64,000 nt of DNA from Paenibacillus sp. FSL R7-0204 (GTDB taxonomy: Bacteria; Bacillota; Bacilli; Paenibacillales; Paenibacillaceae). The stretch lies in contig NZ_JBBOCA010000001.1 of NCBI RefSeq assembly GCF_038002225.1, forward strand, positions 868,001 to 932,000, in the 5' to 3' direction. The translations under genes and the position numbers were made by a program. Under the pieces are notes generated by a model, which was not told the origin of the DNA, ran no database searches, and worked only from the letters and a program-made list of their open reading frames with translations. Numbering within the stretch: the first letter of the stretch is position 1; each line of letters begins with the position of its first letter. Below, one piece after another: positions 35,184-47,639 of this stretch.

Positions 35184-37175
35184 ATGAGTGATATTGTCGT
35201 CAGTACGAAGACTTTTGCACTGGAGTCCGAGTATACACCCCAGGGCGATCAGCCTCATGCCATAGAAGAGTTATTGGACGGCATCCGGCAGGGCAAGAAG
35301 CACCAGACGCTGCTGGGAGCGACAGGTACAGGCAAGACCTTTACCATCGCACAAGTGATTTCCAAGTTGAACCGCCCCACGCTGGTTATTGCGCACAACA
35401 AGACGCTTGCTGCGCAGCTGGCGAGCGAGTTCAAAGAATTTTTTCCGAGCAATTCCGTGGATTACTTCGTCAGTTACTACGATTACTACCAGCCAGAGGC
35501 GTACATCCCTTCCTCCGATACTTACATTGAGAAAGACTCCAGCATAAATGAAGAAATCGACAAGCTCCGCCATTCGGCAACCAGCTCGCTGTTCGAACGC
35601 CGTGACGTTATTATTGTAGCGAGTGTGTCCTGTATTTATGGTCTCGGTTCGCCGCAGGAATACGGAAGCTTGCTGCTCTCGCTGCGTGTAGGGATGGAGA
35701 AGCCGCGCAATCAGATTCTGAGCCGGCTTGTAGATATCCAGTATCAGCGTAATGATATTAATTTCGTGCGCGGTACGTTCCGTGTGCGCGGGGATGTCGT
35801 TGAGATCTTCCCGGCATCCCAGGGCGAGCATGCGATCCGGGTAGAGCTGTTCGGAGACGAGATCGAACGGATTACGGAGATTGATGTTCTGACAGGCGAG
35901 CTGATCGGTGAACGTGATCATATCGCGATTTTCCCGGCGTCTCACTTCGTTACCCAGGAAGAGACGATGCGTGTAGCACTTGTCAATATTGAGCGTGAGC
36001 TGGAGGAGCGGCTGTCTGTGCTTCGTGAAGCAGGCAAGCTGCTGGAGGCTCAGCGGCTGGAGCAGCGGACCCGTTATGATATCGAGATGATGAAGGAAGT
36101 CGGCTTCTGCTCGGGGATCGAGAACTATTCCGGTCCGCTTACCTTCCGGGAGCCGGGAGCGACTCCGTATACATTGATGGACTATTTCCCGGATGACATG
36201 CTGATTGTGATTGATGAGTCCCATGTGACGCTGCCGCAGATCCGGGCGATGTATAACGGTGACCGTGCGCGTAAGACTGTCCTGGTGGAGCATGGCTTCC
36301 GCCTGCCGTCTGCGCTGGATAACCGTCCGCTGCAATTCGAGGAATTCGAAGACAAGGTCAGCCAGATTGTATATGTATCCGCAACACCGGGCCCTTATGA
36401 GATGGAGCATTGCGATACTATGGTTCAGCAGATTATCCGTCCTACCGGTCTGCTTGACCCGATCATTGAAGTGCGTCCTACCGAAGGGCAGATCGATGAT
36501 CTGATCAATGAAATCCGTGACCGGGTAGAACGCGATGAGCGTGTGCTCGTTACCACCCTTACGAAGAAGATGTCTGAGGACCTGACGGACTACTTCAAGG
36601 AGATTGGCATCAAGGTACGTTATATGCACTCCGATATCAAGACACTGGAGCGTATGGCGATTCTGCGTGATCTCCGTCTGGGCACCTTCCACGTGCTGGT
36701 CGGTATTAACCTGCTCAGAGAGGGTCTTGACCTGCCGGAGGTGTCGCTAGTCGCGATTCTGGATGCTGACAAGGAAGGCTTCCTCCGTTCCGAGCGTTCG
36801 CTGATCCAGACGATCGGCCGTGCCGCCCGTAACTCGGAGGGCCGGGTCATTATGTACGGGGACCGCATTACGGACTCCATGGAGAAGGCAATGAGCGAGA
36901 CCCAGCGCCGCCGCGAGATTCAAATCGCCCATAACGAGAAGCACGGGATTACCCCGACGACCATCAACAAGAAGGTGCGCGATATCATCGAGGCGACCAA
37001 GGTGGCCGAGTCCAAGGCCGATTACCTCACCGGTGTCGGCGGCAAGCTGAACAAGAAAGACAAGCAGAGCCTGATGCAGCGCCTGGAGGCCGAGATGAAG
37101 GACGCCGCCAAGAACCTGCAATTCGAGCGCGCCGCCGAACTGCGCGATGCCTTGCTTGAATTGCGGGCAGAGTAA
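35184..37175 (+). CDS. uvrB: Excinuclease ABC subunit B
   Basis: 663 residues, family length. Walker [10 protein letters not shown], the damage-probing beta-hairpin [12 protein letters not shown], helicase motifs including [11 protein letters not shown] and [12 protein letters not shown], and a C-terminal UVR domain (last 40 residues; [18 protein letters not shown]) for binding UvrC. UvrB verifies lesions after loading by UvrA in nucleotide excision repair. GGGGAGACGGGCAA precedes the ATG. The upstream box supports SOS control. Confidence 0.97.
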   Translation: MSDIVVSTKTFALESEYTPQGDQPHAIEELLDGIRQGKKHQTLLGATGTGKTFTIAQVISKLNRPTLVIAHNKTLAAQLASEFKEFFPSNSVDYFVSYYDYYQPEAYIPSSDTYIEKDSSINEEIDKLRHSATSSLFERRDVIIVASVSCIYGLGSPQEYGSLLLSLRVGMEKPRNQILSRLVDIQYQRNDINFVRGTFRVRGDVVEIFPASQGEHAIRVELFGDEIERITEIDVLTGELIGERDHIAIFPASHFVTQEETMRVALVNIERELEERLSVLREAGKLLEAQRLEQRTRYDIEMMKEVGFCSGIENYSGPLTFREPGATPYTLMDYFPDDMLIVIDESHVTLPQIRAMYNGDRARKTVLVEHGFRLPSALDNRPLQFEEFEDKVSQIVYVSATPGPYEMEHCDTMVQQIIRPTGLLDPIIEVRPTEGQIDDLINEIRDRVERDERVLVTTLTKKMSEDLTDYFKEIGIKVRYMHSDIKTLERMAILRDLRLGTFHVLVGINLLREGLDLPEVSLVAILDADKEGFLRSERSLIQTIGRAARNSEGRVIMYGDRITDSMEKAMSETQRRREIQIAHNEKHGITPTTINKKVRDIIEATKVAESKADYLTGVGGKLNKKDKQSLMQRLEAEMKDAAKNLQFERAAELRDALLELRAE

Positions 37176-37199
37176 CCCGGCGCTGAAGTTAACGATCCA

Positions 37200-37229
37200 G
37201 GGAACGGCGCTACTCAGGCCGTTCCTTTT
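37200..37229 (+). terminator. Hairpin terminator after uvrB
   Basis: 8-bp perfect stem GGAACGGC / GCCGTTCC with a 9-base loop and TTTT. It may uncouple uvrA from uvrB. Confidence 0.7.
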
Positions 37230-37250
37230 GAAGATAAAGGGGCCACGCCC

Positions 37251-37502
37251 TTGCGCATCCCGTGGGAACAGCGTGCCGTTAAGTTCTTTGCGCATTCCGC
37301 AGGAACAGCCGCAGTTAAGTTCTTAGCGCGTATCCCGGAGGGACAGCGTGCCGTTGAAGCCCTTAGCGCGTATCCCGAAGGGACAGCGTGCCGTTGAAGC
37401 CCTTAGCGCGTATCCCGGAGGACAGCGTGCCGTTAAGCTCTTGCGCATTCCGCAGGAACAGCCCGCAGTTAATTTTTTAGCGCGTATCCCGAAGGGACAG
37501 CG
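37251..37502. repeat. 36-40-bp tandem repeat array between uvrB and uvrA
   Basis: Seven degenerate units starting at 37251, 37287, 37323, 37363, 37403, 37441 and 37477 (partial). Two sub-types alternate: TTAGCGCGTATCCCGAAGGG with ACAGCGTGCCGTTGAAGCCC (40 bases), and TTGCGCATTCCGCAGGAACA with GCCCGCAGTTAA (36 bases). Together with the flanks it makes up most of the 558-base gap before uvrA; no gene is seen there. Confidence 0.9.
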
Positions 37503-37651
37503 TTGTCGGCAAGCCACAGCGAGCCGAATCGCTCTAATCGTAGGAGCGGCCCCGTAGGGGTTAGCGGGCCCATTGCCCCAGTAGTCGTCCATTCACCAAC
37601 CTAATTCCTTCCGCCGAGCTTGCGGGTGTCCAGAGGGTGCAACCCTTGGGG

Positions 37652-37671
37652 CCCTCCCTTGGAAGGGAGGG
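37652..37671. repeat. Perfect G+C-rich palindrome before uvrA
   Basis: CCCTCCCTT / AAGGGAGGG with a two-base centre, followed by a further GGGAGGG copy at 37675. No T run, so it is not a standard terminator; it lies 60 bases before the uvrA start. Confidence 0.6.
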
Positions 37672-37733
37672 TTTGGGAGGGATCGAAAGGTAATGTTTTT
37701 CCATTTTAAATTCCCCTTAAAGGAGAGGTACCG

Positions 37734-40610
37734 TTGGCACATGAAAGTATAGTAATCAAGGGCGCAAGGGCCCATAATCTCAAGAACATCGACGTAACGA
37801 TTCCGCGTGACCGCTTCGTCGTGCTGACGGGACTGAGCGGTTCGGGCAAATCCTCTCTGGCCTTCGACACCATCTACGCCGAGGGACAACGCCGGTATGT
37901 GGAGTCTTTGTCTGCCTATGCCCGCCAGTTCCTGGGCCAGATGGAGAAGCCGGATGTAGATTCCATCGACGGACTCTCCCCGGCCATATCGATTGACCAG
38001 AAGACGACTAGCCGTAACCCGCGTTCCACGGTTGGGACGGTTACCGAAATCTATGATTATCTGCGGCTGCTGTTTGCCCGGATCGGCCATCCGCATTGTC
38101 CGGATCATGGCATAGAGATCACTTCCCAGACCGTTGAACAGATGGTGGACCGGATTATGCAATACCCGGAGAAGACCCGGCTGCAGATTCTGGCCCCGGT
38201 CATTTCCGGCCGTAAGGGTGAGCATAAGGGTCTGTTCACAGATATCTCGAAGCAAGGCTTCGTCCGTGTACGTGTGGACGGTGAACTGCGCGAAGTGACA
38301 GAAGACATTGTACTGGAGAAGAATAAAAAGCATACAATTGAGGTTGTTGTTGACCGGATTGTGATTAAGGATGATATCGAGACCCGGCTTACCGATTCCC
38401 TGGAGACTGCGCTGAAGCTGTCCGGCGGTCAGATTCTCGTGGATGTGATGGGCCAGGAAGAGCTGCTGTTCAGTGCAAGCTTTGCTTGTCCGGTCTGCGG
38501 ATTCAGCATAGAAGAGCTGGCTCCGCGCATGTTCTCCTTCAACAGCCCCTTCGGGGCCTGCCCTGAGTGTGACGGGCTGGGAATGAATATGGTAGTCGAT
38601 CCCGATCTGCTGATCCCGGATATGGAGAAGTCCATTGAAGAAGGGGCTTTCCTGGCCTGGACAGGCAGTACGTCGAACTACTATCCGCAGTTCCTGAAAT
38701 CGGTGTGTGAGCATTTCAAGATTCCGCAGAATGTACCGGTTAGCAGCCTCTCCGCGGAGCATATGAACAAGCTGCTGCACGGAACGGGCAGCGAGAAGAT
38801 CCGCTTCCGGTATGAGAACGACTTCGGCCAGCGCAAAGACGCCCTGGTTGCTTTTGAAGGAATCATTCCTAATCTGGAGCGCCGGTACCGCGATACAGCT
38901 TCCGAAGGAATCCGTGAGTTCATTGAAGGCTTCATGAGCGCCAAGCCCTGCCATTCGTGTAAGGGCAAGCGGCTCAAAAAAGAGATTCTGGCGGTGACCA
39001 TCAATGAGCGGAACGTTGCGGATGTGACGGATCTGTCAATTGGGGATTGCCTGGACTTCTTCGCAGATCTCCAGCTCAGTGAGAAAGAAACAGCGATTGC
39101 CAATCTGATCCTCAAGGAAATCAGCAGCCGGCTCGGTTTCCTGGTGAATGTGGGGCTGAACTATCTGACCCTTAGCCGGGCAGCCGGCTCGTTATCCGGA
39201 GGGGAAGCCCAGCGCATCAGGCTGGCTACCCAGATCGGCTCCAGTCTGATGGGTGTCCTCTATATTCTGGATGAGCCAAGTATCGGCCTGCATCAGCGGG
39301 ACAACGACCGCCTGATTGCCACGCTCGCCCATATGCGCGACCTGGGCAATACGCTCATCGTCGTTGAGCATGATGAGGATACCATGATGGCAGCTGACTA
39401 TATTATCGACATTGGACCGGGTGCCGGCAAACACGGCGGCCAGGTCATTGCCCAAGGGACCCCGGAGGAGATTATGAAAGACCCCGGTTCCCTGACCGGT
39501 GAATACTTGAGCGGACGCAAGTTCATCCCGGTGACTTCCAAGCGGCGGCCAACCGATAATGAACGCTGGATTGAGATCCGTGGAGCGAAGGAGAATAACC
39601 TGAAGAATGTGAATGTAAAAATTCCGCTCGGTGTCTTCACAGCGGTAACCGGGGTATCCGGCTCCGGCAAATCTTCGCTTATTAATGAGATTCTCTACAA
39701 GAGTCTGGCCCGCCAGTTGAACAAGGCGGTCAAGGTCCGTCCCGGCCTGCACAAAGAAATCCGCGGTCTGGAGAATCTGGACAAGGTTATCGAGATTGAC
39801 CAGTCTCCCATTGGACGTACTCCGCGTTCCAATCCGGCTACGTATACAGGGGTGTTCGATGATATCCGCGACCTGTTCTCCAAGACGAACGAGGCCAAGG
39901 TGCGCGGCTTCCAGAAGGGGCGCTTCAGCTTCAATGTGAAGGGCGGCCGCTGTGAGGCATGCCGTGGAGACGGCATTATCAAGATTGAGATGCACTTCCT
40001 GCCGGACGTCTACGTGCCTTGTGAAGTCTGCAAAGGCAAACGGTATAACCGCGAGACGCTGGAAGTGAAATATAAAGGCAAGAACATCTCGGATGTGCTG
40101 GAGATGACTGTCGAGGATGCAACGGAGTTCTTCAAGAATATTCCTAAGATTCACCGCAAAATGCAGACTTTGCTGGATGTAGGTCTGGGCTACATCAACA
40201 TCGGCCAGCCGGGAACCACCCTGTCCGGCGGTGAAGCCCAGCGTGTGAAGCTGGCTTCCGAGCTGTACCGCCGCAGCACCGGCAAGACACTGTATATCCT
40301 GGATGAGCCGACAACCGGTCTGCATGTCGATGATATCGGCCGTCTGCTTGAGGTGCTGCACCGCCTGGTCGATTCCGGCGAATCGGTACTGGTCATCGAG
40401 CATAATCTCGATGTCATCAAGACAGCCGACTATATCATCGATATGGGGCCGGAAGGCGGCAGCGGCGGCGGTACTGTCCTGGCCACCGGGACACCAGAGA
40501 AGCTGATCAGTGTTGAAGAATCCTACACGGGCCGCTACCTGAAGCCTGTCCTGATCCGTGATACGGAACGTACGCAGGCTATGGAATTGCAGGCTTCTGA
40601 GACGGTGTAG
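37734..40610 (+). CDS. uvrA: Excinuclease ABC subunit A
   Basis: 958 residues starting with TTG 37734 after AAAGGAGAGG. Dimeric ABC-type ATPase that finds DNA damage and loads UvrB. The first half has Walker [20 protein letters not shown], a zinc module (CPVCGF and CPECDG), signature [13 protein letters not shown] and Walker [13 protein letters not shown]; the second half has [15 protein letters not shown], the zinc finger [16 protein letters not shown], a second signature [14 protein letters not shown] and [12 protein letters not shown]. Complete family length. Separated from uvrB by a terminator and a repeat array. Confidence 0.97.
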   Translation: MAHESIVIKGARAHNLKNIDVTIPRDRFVVLTGLSGSGKSSLAFDTIYAEGQRRYVESLSAYARQFLGQMEKPDVDSIDGLSPAISIDQKTTSRNPRSTVGTVTEIYDYLRLLFARIGHPHCPDHGIEITSQTVEQMVDRIMQYPEKTRLQILAPVISGRKGEHKGLFTDISKQGFVRVRVDGELREVTEDIVLEKNKKHTIEVVVDRIVIKDDIETRLTDSLETALKLSGGQILVDVMGQEELLFSASFACPVCGFSIEELAPRMFSFNSPFGACPECDGLGMNMVVDPDLLIPDMEKSIEEGAFLAWTGSTSNYYPQFLKSVCEHFKIPQNVPVSSLSAEHMNKLLHGTGSEKIRFRYENDFGQRKDALVAFEGIIPNLERRYRDTASEGIREFIEGFMSAKPCHSCKGKRLKKEILAVTINERNVADVTDLSIGDCLDFFADLQLSEKETAIANLILKEISSRLGFLVNVGLNYLTLSRAAGSLSGGEAQRIRLATQIGSSLMGVLYILDEPSIGLHQRDNDRLIATLAHMRDLGNTLIVVEHDEDTMMAADYIIDIGPGAGKHGGQVIAQGTPEEIMKDPGSLTGEYLSGRKFIPVTSKRRPTDNERWIEIRGAKENNLKNVNVKIPLGVFTAVTGVSGSGKSSLINEILYKSLARQLNKAVKVRPGLHKEIRGLENLDKVIEIDQSPIGRTPRSNPATYTGVFDDIRDLFSKTNEAKVRGFQKGRFSFNVKGGRCEACRGDGIIKIEMHFLPDVYVPCEVCKGKRYNRETLEVKYKGKNISDVLEMTVEDATEFFKNIPKIHRKMQTLLDVGLGYINIGQPGTTLSGGEAQRVKLASELYRRSTGKTLYILDEPTTGLHVDDIGRLLEVLHRLVDSGESVLVIEHNLDVIKTADYIIDMGPEGGSGGGTVLATGTPEKLISVEESYTGRYLKPVLIRDTERTQAMELQASETV

Positions 40611-40629
40611 CAATCAACTCATAAACCTG

Positions 40630-40675
40630 AATACCCCATGTCCCTTCTTACAGAAGAGGCATGGGGTATTTTTAA
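40630..40675 (+). terminator. Rho-independent terminator after uvrA
   Basis: Stem AATACCCCATG / CATGGGGTATT, inner CTTCT/AGAAG pairing, then a T run. Confidence 0.88.
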
Positions 40676-42322
<1,647 letters not shown>

Positions 42323-42610
42323 TTACAGCATGTCCGCCGTAAGATTCAATGAGAAGCTTTTACGTTGAATGGATAGCAGCAGCTGTAGGCTGGATTGAGG
42401 TGGATTGGCTCCTTGAAAATTAAAAAAACAACCGCAGTCAATGATAAATATCGCCAATCCGAGGCGTGATTTAGCCATAAGGAATATTTTTTGTGACAAA
42501 TACACCGTTTTTAAAATTTTTCTATTGCGTGACGGAAATGGTAACGATAACATAGAAGGTGATATGGATTAGAGAAACTTGCTTGACAACACTCTCAGGG
42601 AGGGATTGCC

Positions 42611-42820
42611 ATGCTGCTTGCAGAAGCTGCCGCGCAAGAACCGTCTAAATTTCATACCTTCGATGCGTTTATGATTGTATTCACGATCCTGATACTTATC
42701 GGTGTGGTCCGGCTGCTTAGAGCTCCGCAGAAGAACAAATTTGCTATCGGTTTTGCAGTGGTAAGCCTGCTGGTTTTTGTGGTATCCGATTATGCAATGA
42801 TTATGAACTGGTTCAGCTAG
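42611..42820 (+). CDS. Small membrane protein (DUF2759-like)
   Basis: 69 residues with two membrane helices (about 19-37 and 45-65) joined by a short basic loop (RAPQKNK). GGGAGGG is well placed before the ATG and a terminator follows, so it is a genuine small gene. The size and layout recall the DUF2759/YqgW family; this is tentative. Function unknown. The preceding 288 bases are A+T-rich and may hold its promoter. Confidence 0.7.
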   Translation: MLLAEAAAQEPSKFHTFDAFMIVFTILILIGVVRLLRAPQKNKFAIGFAVVSLLVFVVSDYAMIMNWFS

Positions 42821-42856
42821 AGTAAGGCACACATAACCTCAGAGGCAAGCTCATCT

Positions 42857-42903
42857 TAAAGACACCTTTACCGCCTGCGGCGATCCTAAAGGCGTCTTTT
42901 TTT
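42857..42903 (+). terminator. Rho-independent terminator after the small membrane protein
   Basis: Stem AAAGACACCTTTA / TAAAGGCGTCTTT (one mismatch) and a run of T to 42904. Confidence 0.85.
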
Positions 42904-42951
42904 GAAGATAAGAATTCATATGCTTCGCGTGCAGGAAAGAAGGGGAGAGCC

Positions 42952-44139
42952 ATGGGAATAGGGAGGAGCGGGACGGCCCGAGGCAAGGTGGTACTGCCGG
43001 GTATTCTGCTATTATCATTGTCGGGATTCATAGGTCCAGCCGGTGTCGTTCATGGGGCGGGCTACGGCGGGACAGGAGCATTAGCGGCTGAGAGAGGCAC
43101 GGCTGTGAACGTAATGAAGGCCGGACAAGCAGGTAAGGTGCAAAAGGAGAGCAAGGGACAATGGAGCCAGTCCGCAGCAGCAGATCCGGTTCCGCAAATC
43201 ATAAGCAGAGTCTCGCCGTCAGTAGTCGGCATTATCGGCAAAGCGGGCGGAGAAACCGGCGGGCCGGATGACCGTTACAATCTGACTCATGGCTCCGGGA
43301 TTATCGTCAGAGCTGACGGATGGATCATTACCAATGCCCATGTCATAGCAGGCCTGGAGAAGGCAGTAGTGGTCACCTCAGACGGGACGAGCTATAACAT
43401 CACAGATACATACTCGGACGAATTCAGTGATCTTGCATTGGTCAAAATCAAAGCCAAAGCCTTAAAACCTGCAACCTTCGCAAGCAGCGCCGCCAATCTT
43501 CAGGTAGGGGAGAAGGTTATCGCGATCGGGACGCCGATCTCCTTTTCCCTGAGAAATTCGGCTACTGTAGGCGTGATTAGCGGTCTTAACCGTTCGGTGG
43601 ATGCGGCATACCGGCTGATCCAGAGCGATACGGCCATCAATCCCGGCAACAGCGGAGGACCGCTGGTCAATATGAAGGGCGAGGTGCTCGGGGTCAACAG
43701 TATGAAGTTCGCAGCTGTGGGTGTGGAGAATATGGGCTTCTCGATTCCCGCAGATACGGTGAAGTACATCATGAATCAGCTGCTCCAATATGGAGAGGTC
43801 CGGCGTCCGAGCCTCGGCATTGAGCTTGAGGAGAGCTGGCCCGTGATTGTCGGACTGCCGGGGCAGGAGCCATTGACGGTGACGAAGGTGCTTACGGCAG
43901 AAGCGCGCAAGGCAGGAATCACGGCGGGAGATGCACTATATGCCATAGACGGACACCGGGTGACTTCGCTTGTGGATGTCAATGAATTATTCAGACAGTA
44001 CAAGCCGGGGGCAGTGGTCAAGCTGCTGATGCAGAGTGACGGCGATATCGTAGCCAGAAGCCTTATTCTCGGACAAGGTGATCCTTTGGTGAACGCTGCT
44101 AAGACGGAGGGGGAGACCGATGATCAGACGACAGAGTGA
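42952..44139 (+). CDS. HtrA/DegP-family trypsin-like serine protease
   Basis: 395 residues: an N-terminal signal or anchor segment (about 12-35), a variable linker, the S1C protease domain (about 78-260) with triad H130 (TNAHVIAG), D160 (EFSDLALVK) and S234 (NPGNSGGPLVN), and a C-terminal PDZ-like domain (about 290-375). Acts outside the membrane in quality control or regulated proteolysis. AAGGGGAGAG precedes the ATG. Overlap of 20 bases with the next gene indicates co-translation with the copper-amine-oxidase-like protein. Confidence 0.9.
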   Translation: MGIGRSGTARGKVVLPGILLLSLSGFIGPAGVVHGAGYGGTGALAAERGTAVNVMKAGQAGKVQKESKGQWSQSAAADPVPQIISRVSPSVVGIIGKAGGETGGPDDRYNLTHGSGIIVRADGWIITNAHVIAGLEKAVVVTSDGTSYNITDTYSDEFSDLALVKIKAKALKPATFASSAANLQVGEKVIAIGTPISFSLRNSATVGVISGLNRSVDAAYRLIQSDTAINPGNSGGPLVNMKGEVLGVNSMKFAAVGVENMGFSIPADTVKYIMNQLLQYGEVRRPSLGIELEESWPVIVGLPGQEPLTVTKVLTAEARKAGITAGDALYAIDGHRVTSLVDVNELFRQYKPGAVVKLLMQSDGDIVARSLILGQGDPLVNAAKTEGETDDQTTE

Positions 44140-46084
44140 GGAGGCGTCAGGTATAGCCGGACCGGGCAGCAGGGCGGGACATCTACAGCGCGGAGTTTCT
44201 GTTATTGCAGTCCTATTGTTGCTGCTCAGCCTATTTCCTGTGGGAAAGGCCCAGGCGGCGGAGGGGGCTCTGCTACAGCTTAGTCTTCAAGCGGGCAGTG
44301 CTTCTGCAACGGTTAACGGGAAGCCGGTCACGATTCCGAAGCCTTTTTCTGAGAATGGAACGCTGCTGGTCCCGCTGGGTATTTTCAAAAAAGCCTTCGG
44401 CAGCACCGTCTCCCTGCAAGGCGATGATGTGGTGAAGGTTATGTACGGGCCGCATACCGGTGCGATGACGATAGGCAGCACTACTGCCTGGAAGGATGGC
44501 GTCAAAATCAAGCTCGCCGCGCCCCCGCGTATGGTATCCGGTGTGCTGATGGTGCCGCTGAGGTTTGTGGCAGAAGTACTCGGCGCGCGGATGACTCCGG
44601 CGGAGGGCGGTGGGGTACTGGTTACGCTATCTCCTCCAGTAGCTGTTGTATGCGTTGAAGCGCAGAGCGGGATTGACAGTGACGCCGGCAAAACCCGGAT
44701 CGGCAACAGTTATCTGGAGTGGAGCATGAACTATCCGCCGGGGCTTGTGGTAGGCGACAGCGGCGGGAATGAGAGCGTAGCGACTTTTACGAGTGCAGAG
44801 AACGGGTACTATCTGGAGGTGCACGCTTCGCCGCTGGCCGTTCCGCTTGATCCCGAGGGGCTGCTGGAGAATCTGGTCCGCTCCTCGGAGGAGGGCGGGG
44901 AGATTGTGCTGGACCGGGAGGCTGTGTCTAAGGCTAAGGTTCCATACGCCCGGACTGTGAGCAAGGATTCCAGCGGCGCGCTCTGGGAGGGCAGGCAATA
45001 TTATGCCGGAGGCAGGCTGTATGAGATCTATCTGACAGATGATAATGCAGCGAATTATAAGGATCTGTGCAAATATGCGGCGCTGCTGAATTCATTCCAG
45101 CCCTCTTTTGATGCAGCCGACGGAAAGCTTCGCGACCTCTCCACCATCCGCAACGGGCTGCGCGAAGGCTACAACGATGATTACGGGATTGCGCTTAAGG
45201 TCCCTGCCGACTGGAGTGCGGATGATCAGCAGCTCTACTATGCGGGCAAACAGGGGAGTTATCTGCGTGTAAAAGTAAGCTCCGCTCCTGCGGGCTCCAC
45301 GCTGGCAAGCTGGAACCAGGAACTGCAGTCTCAGCTCCGTGACACGTATGTGGCTGAGGCCTACACCTCGAAGGACAGCGTAGCGGGCAAGGTCTCGGGT
45401 GAGCCGGTGCTGATTAACGAGATCGGGCTTAACCCAGGCAGCGGGTGGAGCACTGAATATCAGATTTTGCTGCTGAAGAACGGTTACCGTTATTATTTTG
45501 AATATGTTGCGGCTTCCGGGCCCGGGCAGAGTGGTGATCAGGCGCACTTCAAAGAGGTGCTGAACTCCATCGATATTGATTTTGCCCAGACGAAGAGGAA
45601 CTTCGGACGCCTGGCGTCCGAGGATTATACCCAGCTCAGCCAGAAGTCGGTCACCAAGACCTCCAAGACTTACGGCTATAAGCTCGAGATTCCGCGGCTG
45701 TGGAGCCCGGTTCAGGATCTGTTTGAGAGCCAGAGTGTGGAATACCGCTTCACCGGCGGCCGGTTCCAGCTCTATGCCAGCCCCGAGGTTACGCCGGAAT
45801 ATGCCGTCAGCCAGCTGCAGAGCTATTACCAGAACACCAAGCAAGATCCCAAGGGCCCGCAGGTGAAAAGCGTCACAGAAACCACCTTCGCCGGTATGCC
45901 AGCCACCATACTCACAGTAGAGCAGACCAAGAACAGCATCCCGGTGAGCACGAAGATCATTGTGTTCAACCGCAACGATGTGGTCTATACGCTCACTATT
46001 ACACTGAACACCGCCAACGCTACGGCGAGCCAGCAGGCGGTACTGGAGCGGGTGCTGGGGTCGTTTGGGTGGGTGGGGGAGTAG
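44120..46084 (+). CDS. Secreted protein with copper amine oxidase N-terminal-like domain and PsbP-like repeats
   Basis: 654 residues. Signal peptide ending near VGKAQAAEG (about residue 45-50). Residues 50-175 are a Cu_amine_oxidN1 (stalk) domain, a common wall-associated module in Paenibacillus, with paired motifs GTLLVPLGIFKKAFGS and GVLMVPLRFVAEVLGA. The rest (185-654) contains about three divergent copies of a domain of roughly 150 residues, each starting with a Y/G-x-L-x-x-P-x-x-W-like motif (MNYPPGLVV; LKVPADWSADD; LEIPRLWSPV), similar to PsbP/LpqN-like folds. No oxidase catalytic domain is present. Overlaps the HtrA gene, which may process or guard it. Confidence 0.82.
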   Translation: MIRRQSEEASGIAGPGSRAGHLQRGVSVIAVLLLLLSLFPVGKAQAAEGALLQLSLQAGSASATVNGKPVTIPKPFSENGTLLVPLGIFKKAFGSTVSLQGDDVVKVMYGPHTGAMTIGSTTAWKDGVKIKLAAPPRMVSGVLMVPLRFVAEVLGARMTPAEGGGVLVTLSPPVAVVCVEAQSGIDSDAGKTRIGNSYLEWSMNYPPGLVVGDSGGNESVATFTSAENGYYLEVHASPLAVPLDPEGLLENLVRSSEEGGEIVLDREAVSKAKVPYARTVSKDSSGALWEGRQYYAGGRLYEIYLTDDNAANYKDLCKYAALLNSFQPSFDAADGKLRDLSTIRNGLREGYNDDYGIALKVPADWSADDQQLYYAGKQGSYLRVKVSSAPAGSTLASWNQELQSQLRDTYVAEAYTSKDSVAGKVSGEPVLINEIGLNPGSGWSTEYQILLLKNGYRYYFEYVAASGPGQSGDQAHFKEVLNSIDIDFAQTKRNFGRLASEDYTQLSQKSVTKTSKTYGYKLEIPRLWSPVQDLFESQSVEYRFTGGRFQLYASPEVTPEYAVSQLQSYYQNTKQDPKGPQVKSVTETTFAGMPATILTVEQTKNSIPVSTKIIVFNRNDVVYTLTITLNTANATASQQAVLERVLGSFGWVGE

Positions 46085-46110
46085 GAGGAGAATAGGAGTA
46101 GGAGTATATG

Positions 46111-46154
46111 AAAAAAACGTCCCAGGCTGCCTGATCAGCTGGGACGGTTTTTTT
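46111..46154. terminator. Bidirectional terminator
   Basis: AAAAAAACGTCCCAG / CTGGGACGGTTTTTTT with A run on one side and T run on the other; serves both the CuAO-like gene and convergent rmlC. Confidence 0.9.
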
Positions 46155-46178
46155 GTAACAAACGAATAATATTATTAC

Positions 46179-46739
46179 TTAAGCCTGATAAACAAAATTA
46201 TGCTTTACATCCTTTAACAGCGGTGCTTGTTCATCCTTAGCAGACAGTACAGGAATTACATCGATCGGCCATTCAATGGCAATATCGGGGTCATTCCAAA
46301 GAATTCCGCCGTCACATTCGGGTGCGTACAGCTCATCGCATTTGTACTGTACCTCGACATCCTCTGTTAGTGTCATGAAGCCATGGGCGAATCCTTTGGG
46401 GATGAGCAGCTGTTTCTTATTCTCGGCATTCAGTTCAATGCCAAACCACTTACCGTATGAAGGACTGCCTTGACGGATATCGACAGCTACATCAAAGATT
46501 GATCCGCGTGTACAGCGTACAAGCTTGGTCTGTGCCTTCGGATTGAGCTGGAAGTGAAGTCCGCGCAGAGTACCTTTTACAGCGGAATAGGATTGATTGT
46601 CCTGAACGAACTGATACCGGAGCTCTTGTTCATGGAATTTAGCCTCGCTGTAGGTCTCCATGAACCAGCCCCGATGGTCTCCAAAGACTGCCGGTTCAAC
46701 GACGAGGACATCTTCCAGATGGGTTTTGATAAACTTCAT
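46179..46739 (-). CDS. rmlC: dTDP-4-dehydrorhamnose 3,5-epimerase
   Basis: 186 residues from ATG 46739 (an in-frame GTG at 46748 lies inside the ribosome-site region). Cupin fold with the catalytic His H62 (TLRGLHFQ), RGSIFDVAVDIRQGSPSYGKW and LIPKGFAHGF. Third step of dTDP-L-rhamnose synthesis. Directly follows rmlA on the same strand; rmlB and rmlD, needed for the whole pathway, are not in this window. Confidence 0.94.
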   Translation of the reverse strand: MKFIKTHLEDVLVVEPAVFGDHRGWFMETYSEAKFHEQELRYQFVQDNQSYSAVKGTLRGLHFQLNPKAQTKLVRCTRGSIFDVAVDIRQGSPSYGKWFGIELNAENKKQLLIPKGFAHGFMTLTEDVEVQYKCDELYAPECDGGILWNDPDIAIEWPIDVIPVLSAKDEQAPLLKDVKHNFVYQA

Positions 46740-46760
46740 CGTATCCACTCTTTCTTTGGT

Positions 46761-47639
46761 TTAAAATTGAATTTTACCTGTAGCAACCTTAATTAAATAT
46801 TGGCCGTATCCGGTCTTGCTCAGCTTATGTCCGCATTCGAGGAGATGTTCCTTAGTGATCCAGCCATTAATATAAGCAATTTCTTCGGGTGCAGAGATTT
46901 TGATCCCTTGATGGTCTTCAATCGTTCTGACGAAGTTGGTGGCATCCACCAGACTCTGATGGGTTCCGGTATCGAGCCAAGTAAATCCGCGTCCAAGCAG
47001 AGCAACATCCAGCTCACCCAGCTTCAGATAGGCTTCATTAATCGAAGTGATTTCCAGCTCGCCACGATGTGACGGCTTGACTTCCTTAGCAATAGAAATT
47101 ACCCGGTTGTCATAGAAATAAAGGCCGGTAACCGCATAATTAGATTTTGGATGCTCCGGTTTCTCTTCGATGCTGAGGACCTTGCCGTCTCCGTCAAATT
47201 CCACTACACCAAAACGTTCGGGATCGGGAACATGGTAGCCAAATACGGTCGCCCCGCTTGTTTTGTCGGCAGCTTGCTTCAACATCTTAGTCATGCCGTT
47301 CCCGTAATATATATTATCTCCGAGAACCATAGCTACGGAGTCTTCCCCAATGAAGTCTTCCCCCAGAATAAAAGCCTGCGCCAGCCCGTCCGGACTTGGC
47401 TGAATCTTGTATTGCAACGAGATTCCAAACTGGGAGCCATCACCGAGTAAGTTTTCAAAGCGCGGTGTGTCTTCAACGGTAGAGATGATAAGAATTTCTC
47501 GGATGCCTGCCAGCATTAATGTGGACAGAGGATAATAAATCATGGGTTTATCATAGACCGGCAGTAATTGTTTGCTGGTTACCATTGTGAGAGGGTATAG
47601 CCGGGTGCCGCTGCCTCCCGCAAGAATTATGCCTTTCAT
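46761..47639 (-). CDS. rmlA: Glucose-1-phosphate thymidylyltransferase
   Basis: 292 residues from ATG 47639 ([18 protein letters not shown]); the longer frame to 47693 lacks a ribosome site. AAGGAGAG lies upstream. Nucleotidyltransferase fold with the signature loop GGSGTRLYP and [16 protein letters not shown]. Converts glucose 1-phosphate and dTTP to dTDP-glucose, the first step towards dTDP-rhamnose. Operon with rmlC (21-base gap). Confidence 0.95.
   Translation of the reverse strand: MKGIILAGGSGTRLYPLTMVTSKQLLPVYDKPMIYYPLSTLMLAGIREILIISTVEDTPRFENLLGDGSQFGISLQYKIQPSPDGLAQAFILGEDFIGEDSVAMVLGDNIYYGNGMTKMLKQAADKTSGATVFGYHVPDPERFGVVEFDGDGKVLSIEEKPEHPKSNYAVTGLYFYDNRVISIAKEVKPSHRGELEITSINEAYLKLGELDVALLGRGFTWLDTGTHQSLVDATNFVRTIEDHQGIKISAPEEIAYINGWITKEHLLECGHKLSKTGYGQYLIKVATGKIQF

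Noticed and set aside
35271..36692. 473-residue open frame on the minus strand
   Set aside because: Shadow of uvrB.
37251..37502. Possible CRISPR array between uvrB and uvrA
   Set aside because: Unit length varies 36-40 bases with no unique spacers; units are contiguous and degenerate.
37593..38954. 453-residue open frame on the minus strand
   Set aside because: Shadow of uvrA extending into the repeat-rich gap.
39192..40613. 473-residue open frame on the minus strand
   Set aside because: Shadow of the second half of uvrA.
44120..46084. Copper amine oxidase enzyme
   Set aside because: Only the small N-terminal stalk-like domain is present; no catalytic domain or topaquinone site.
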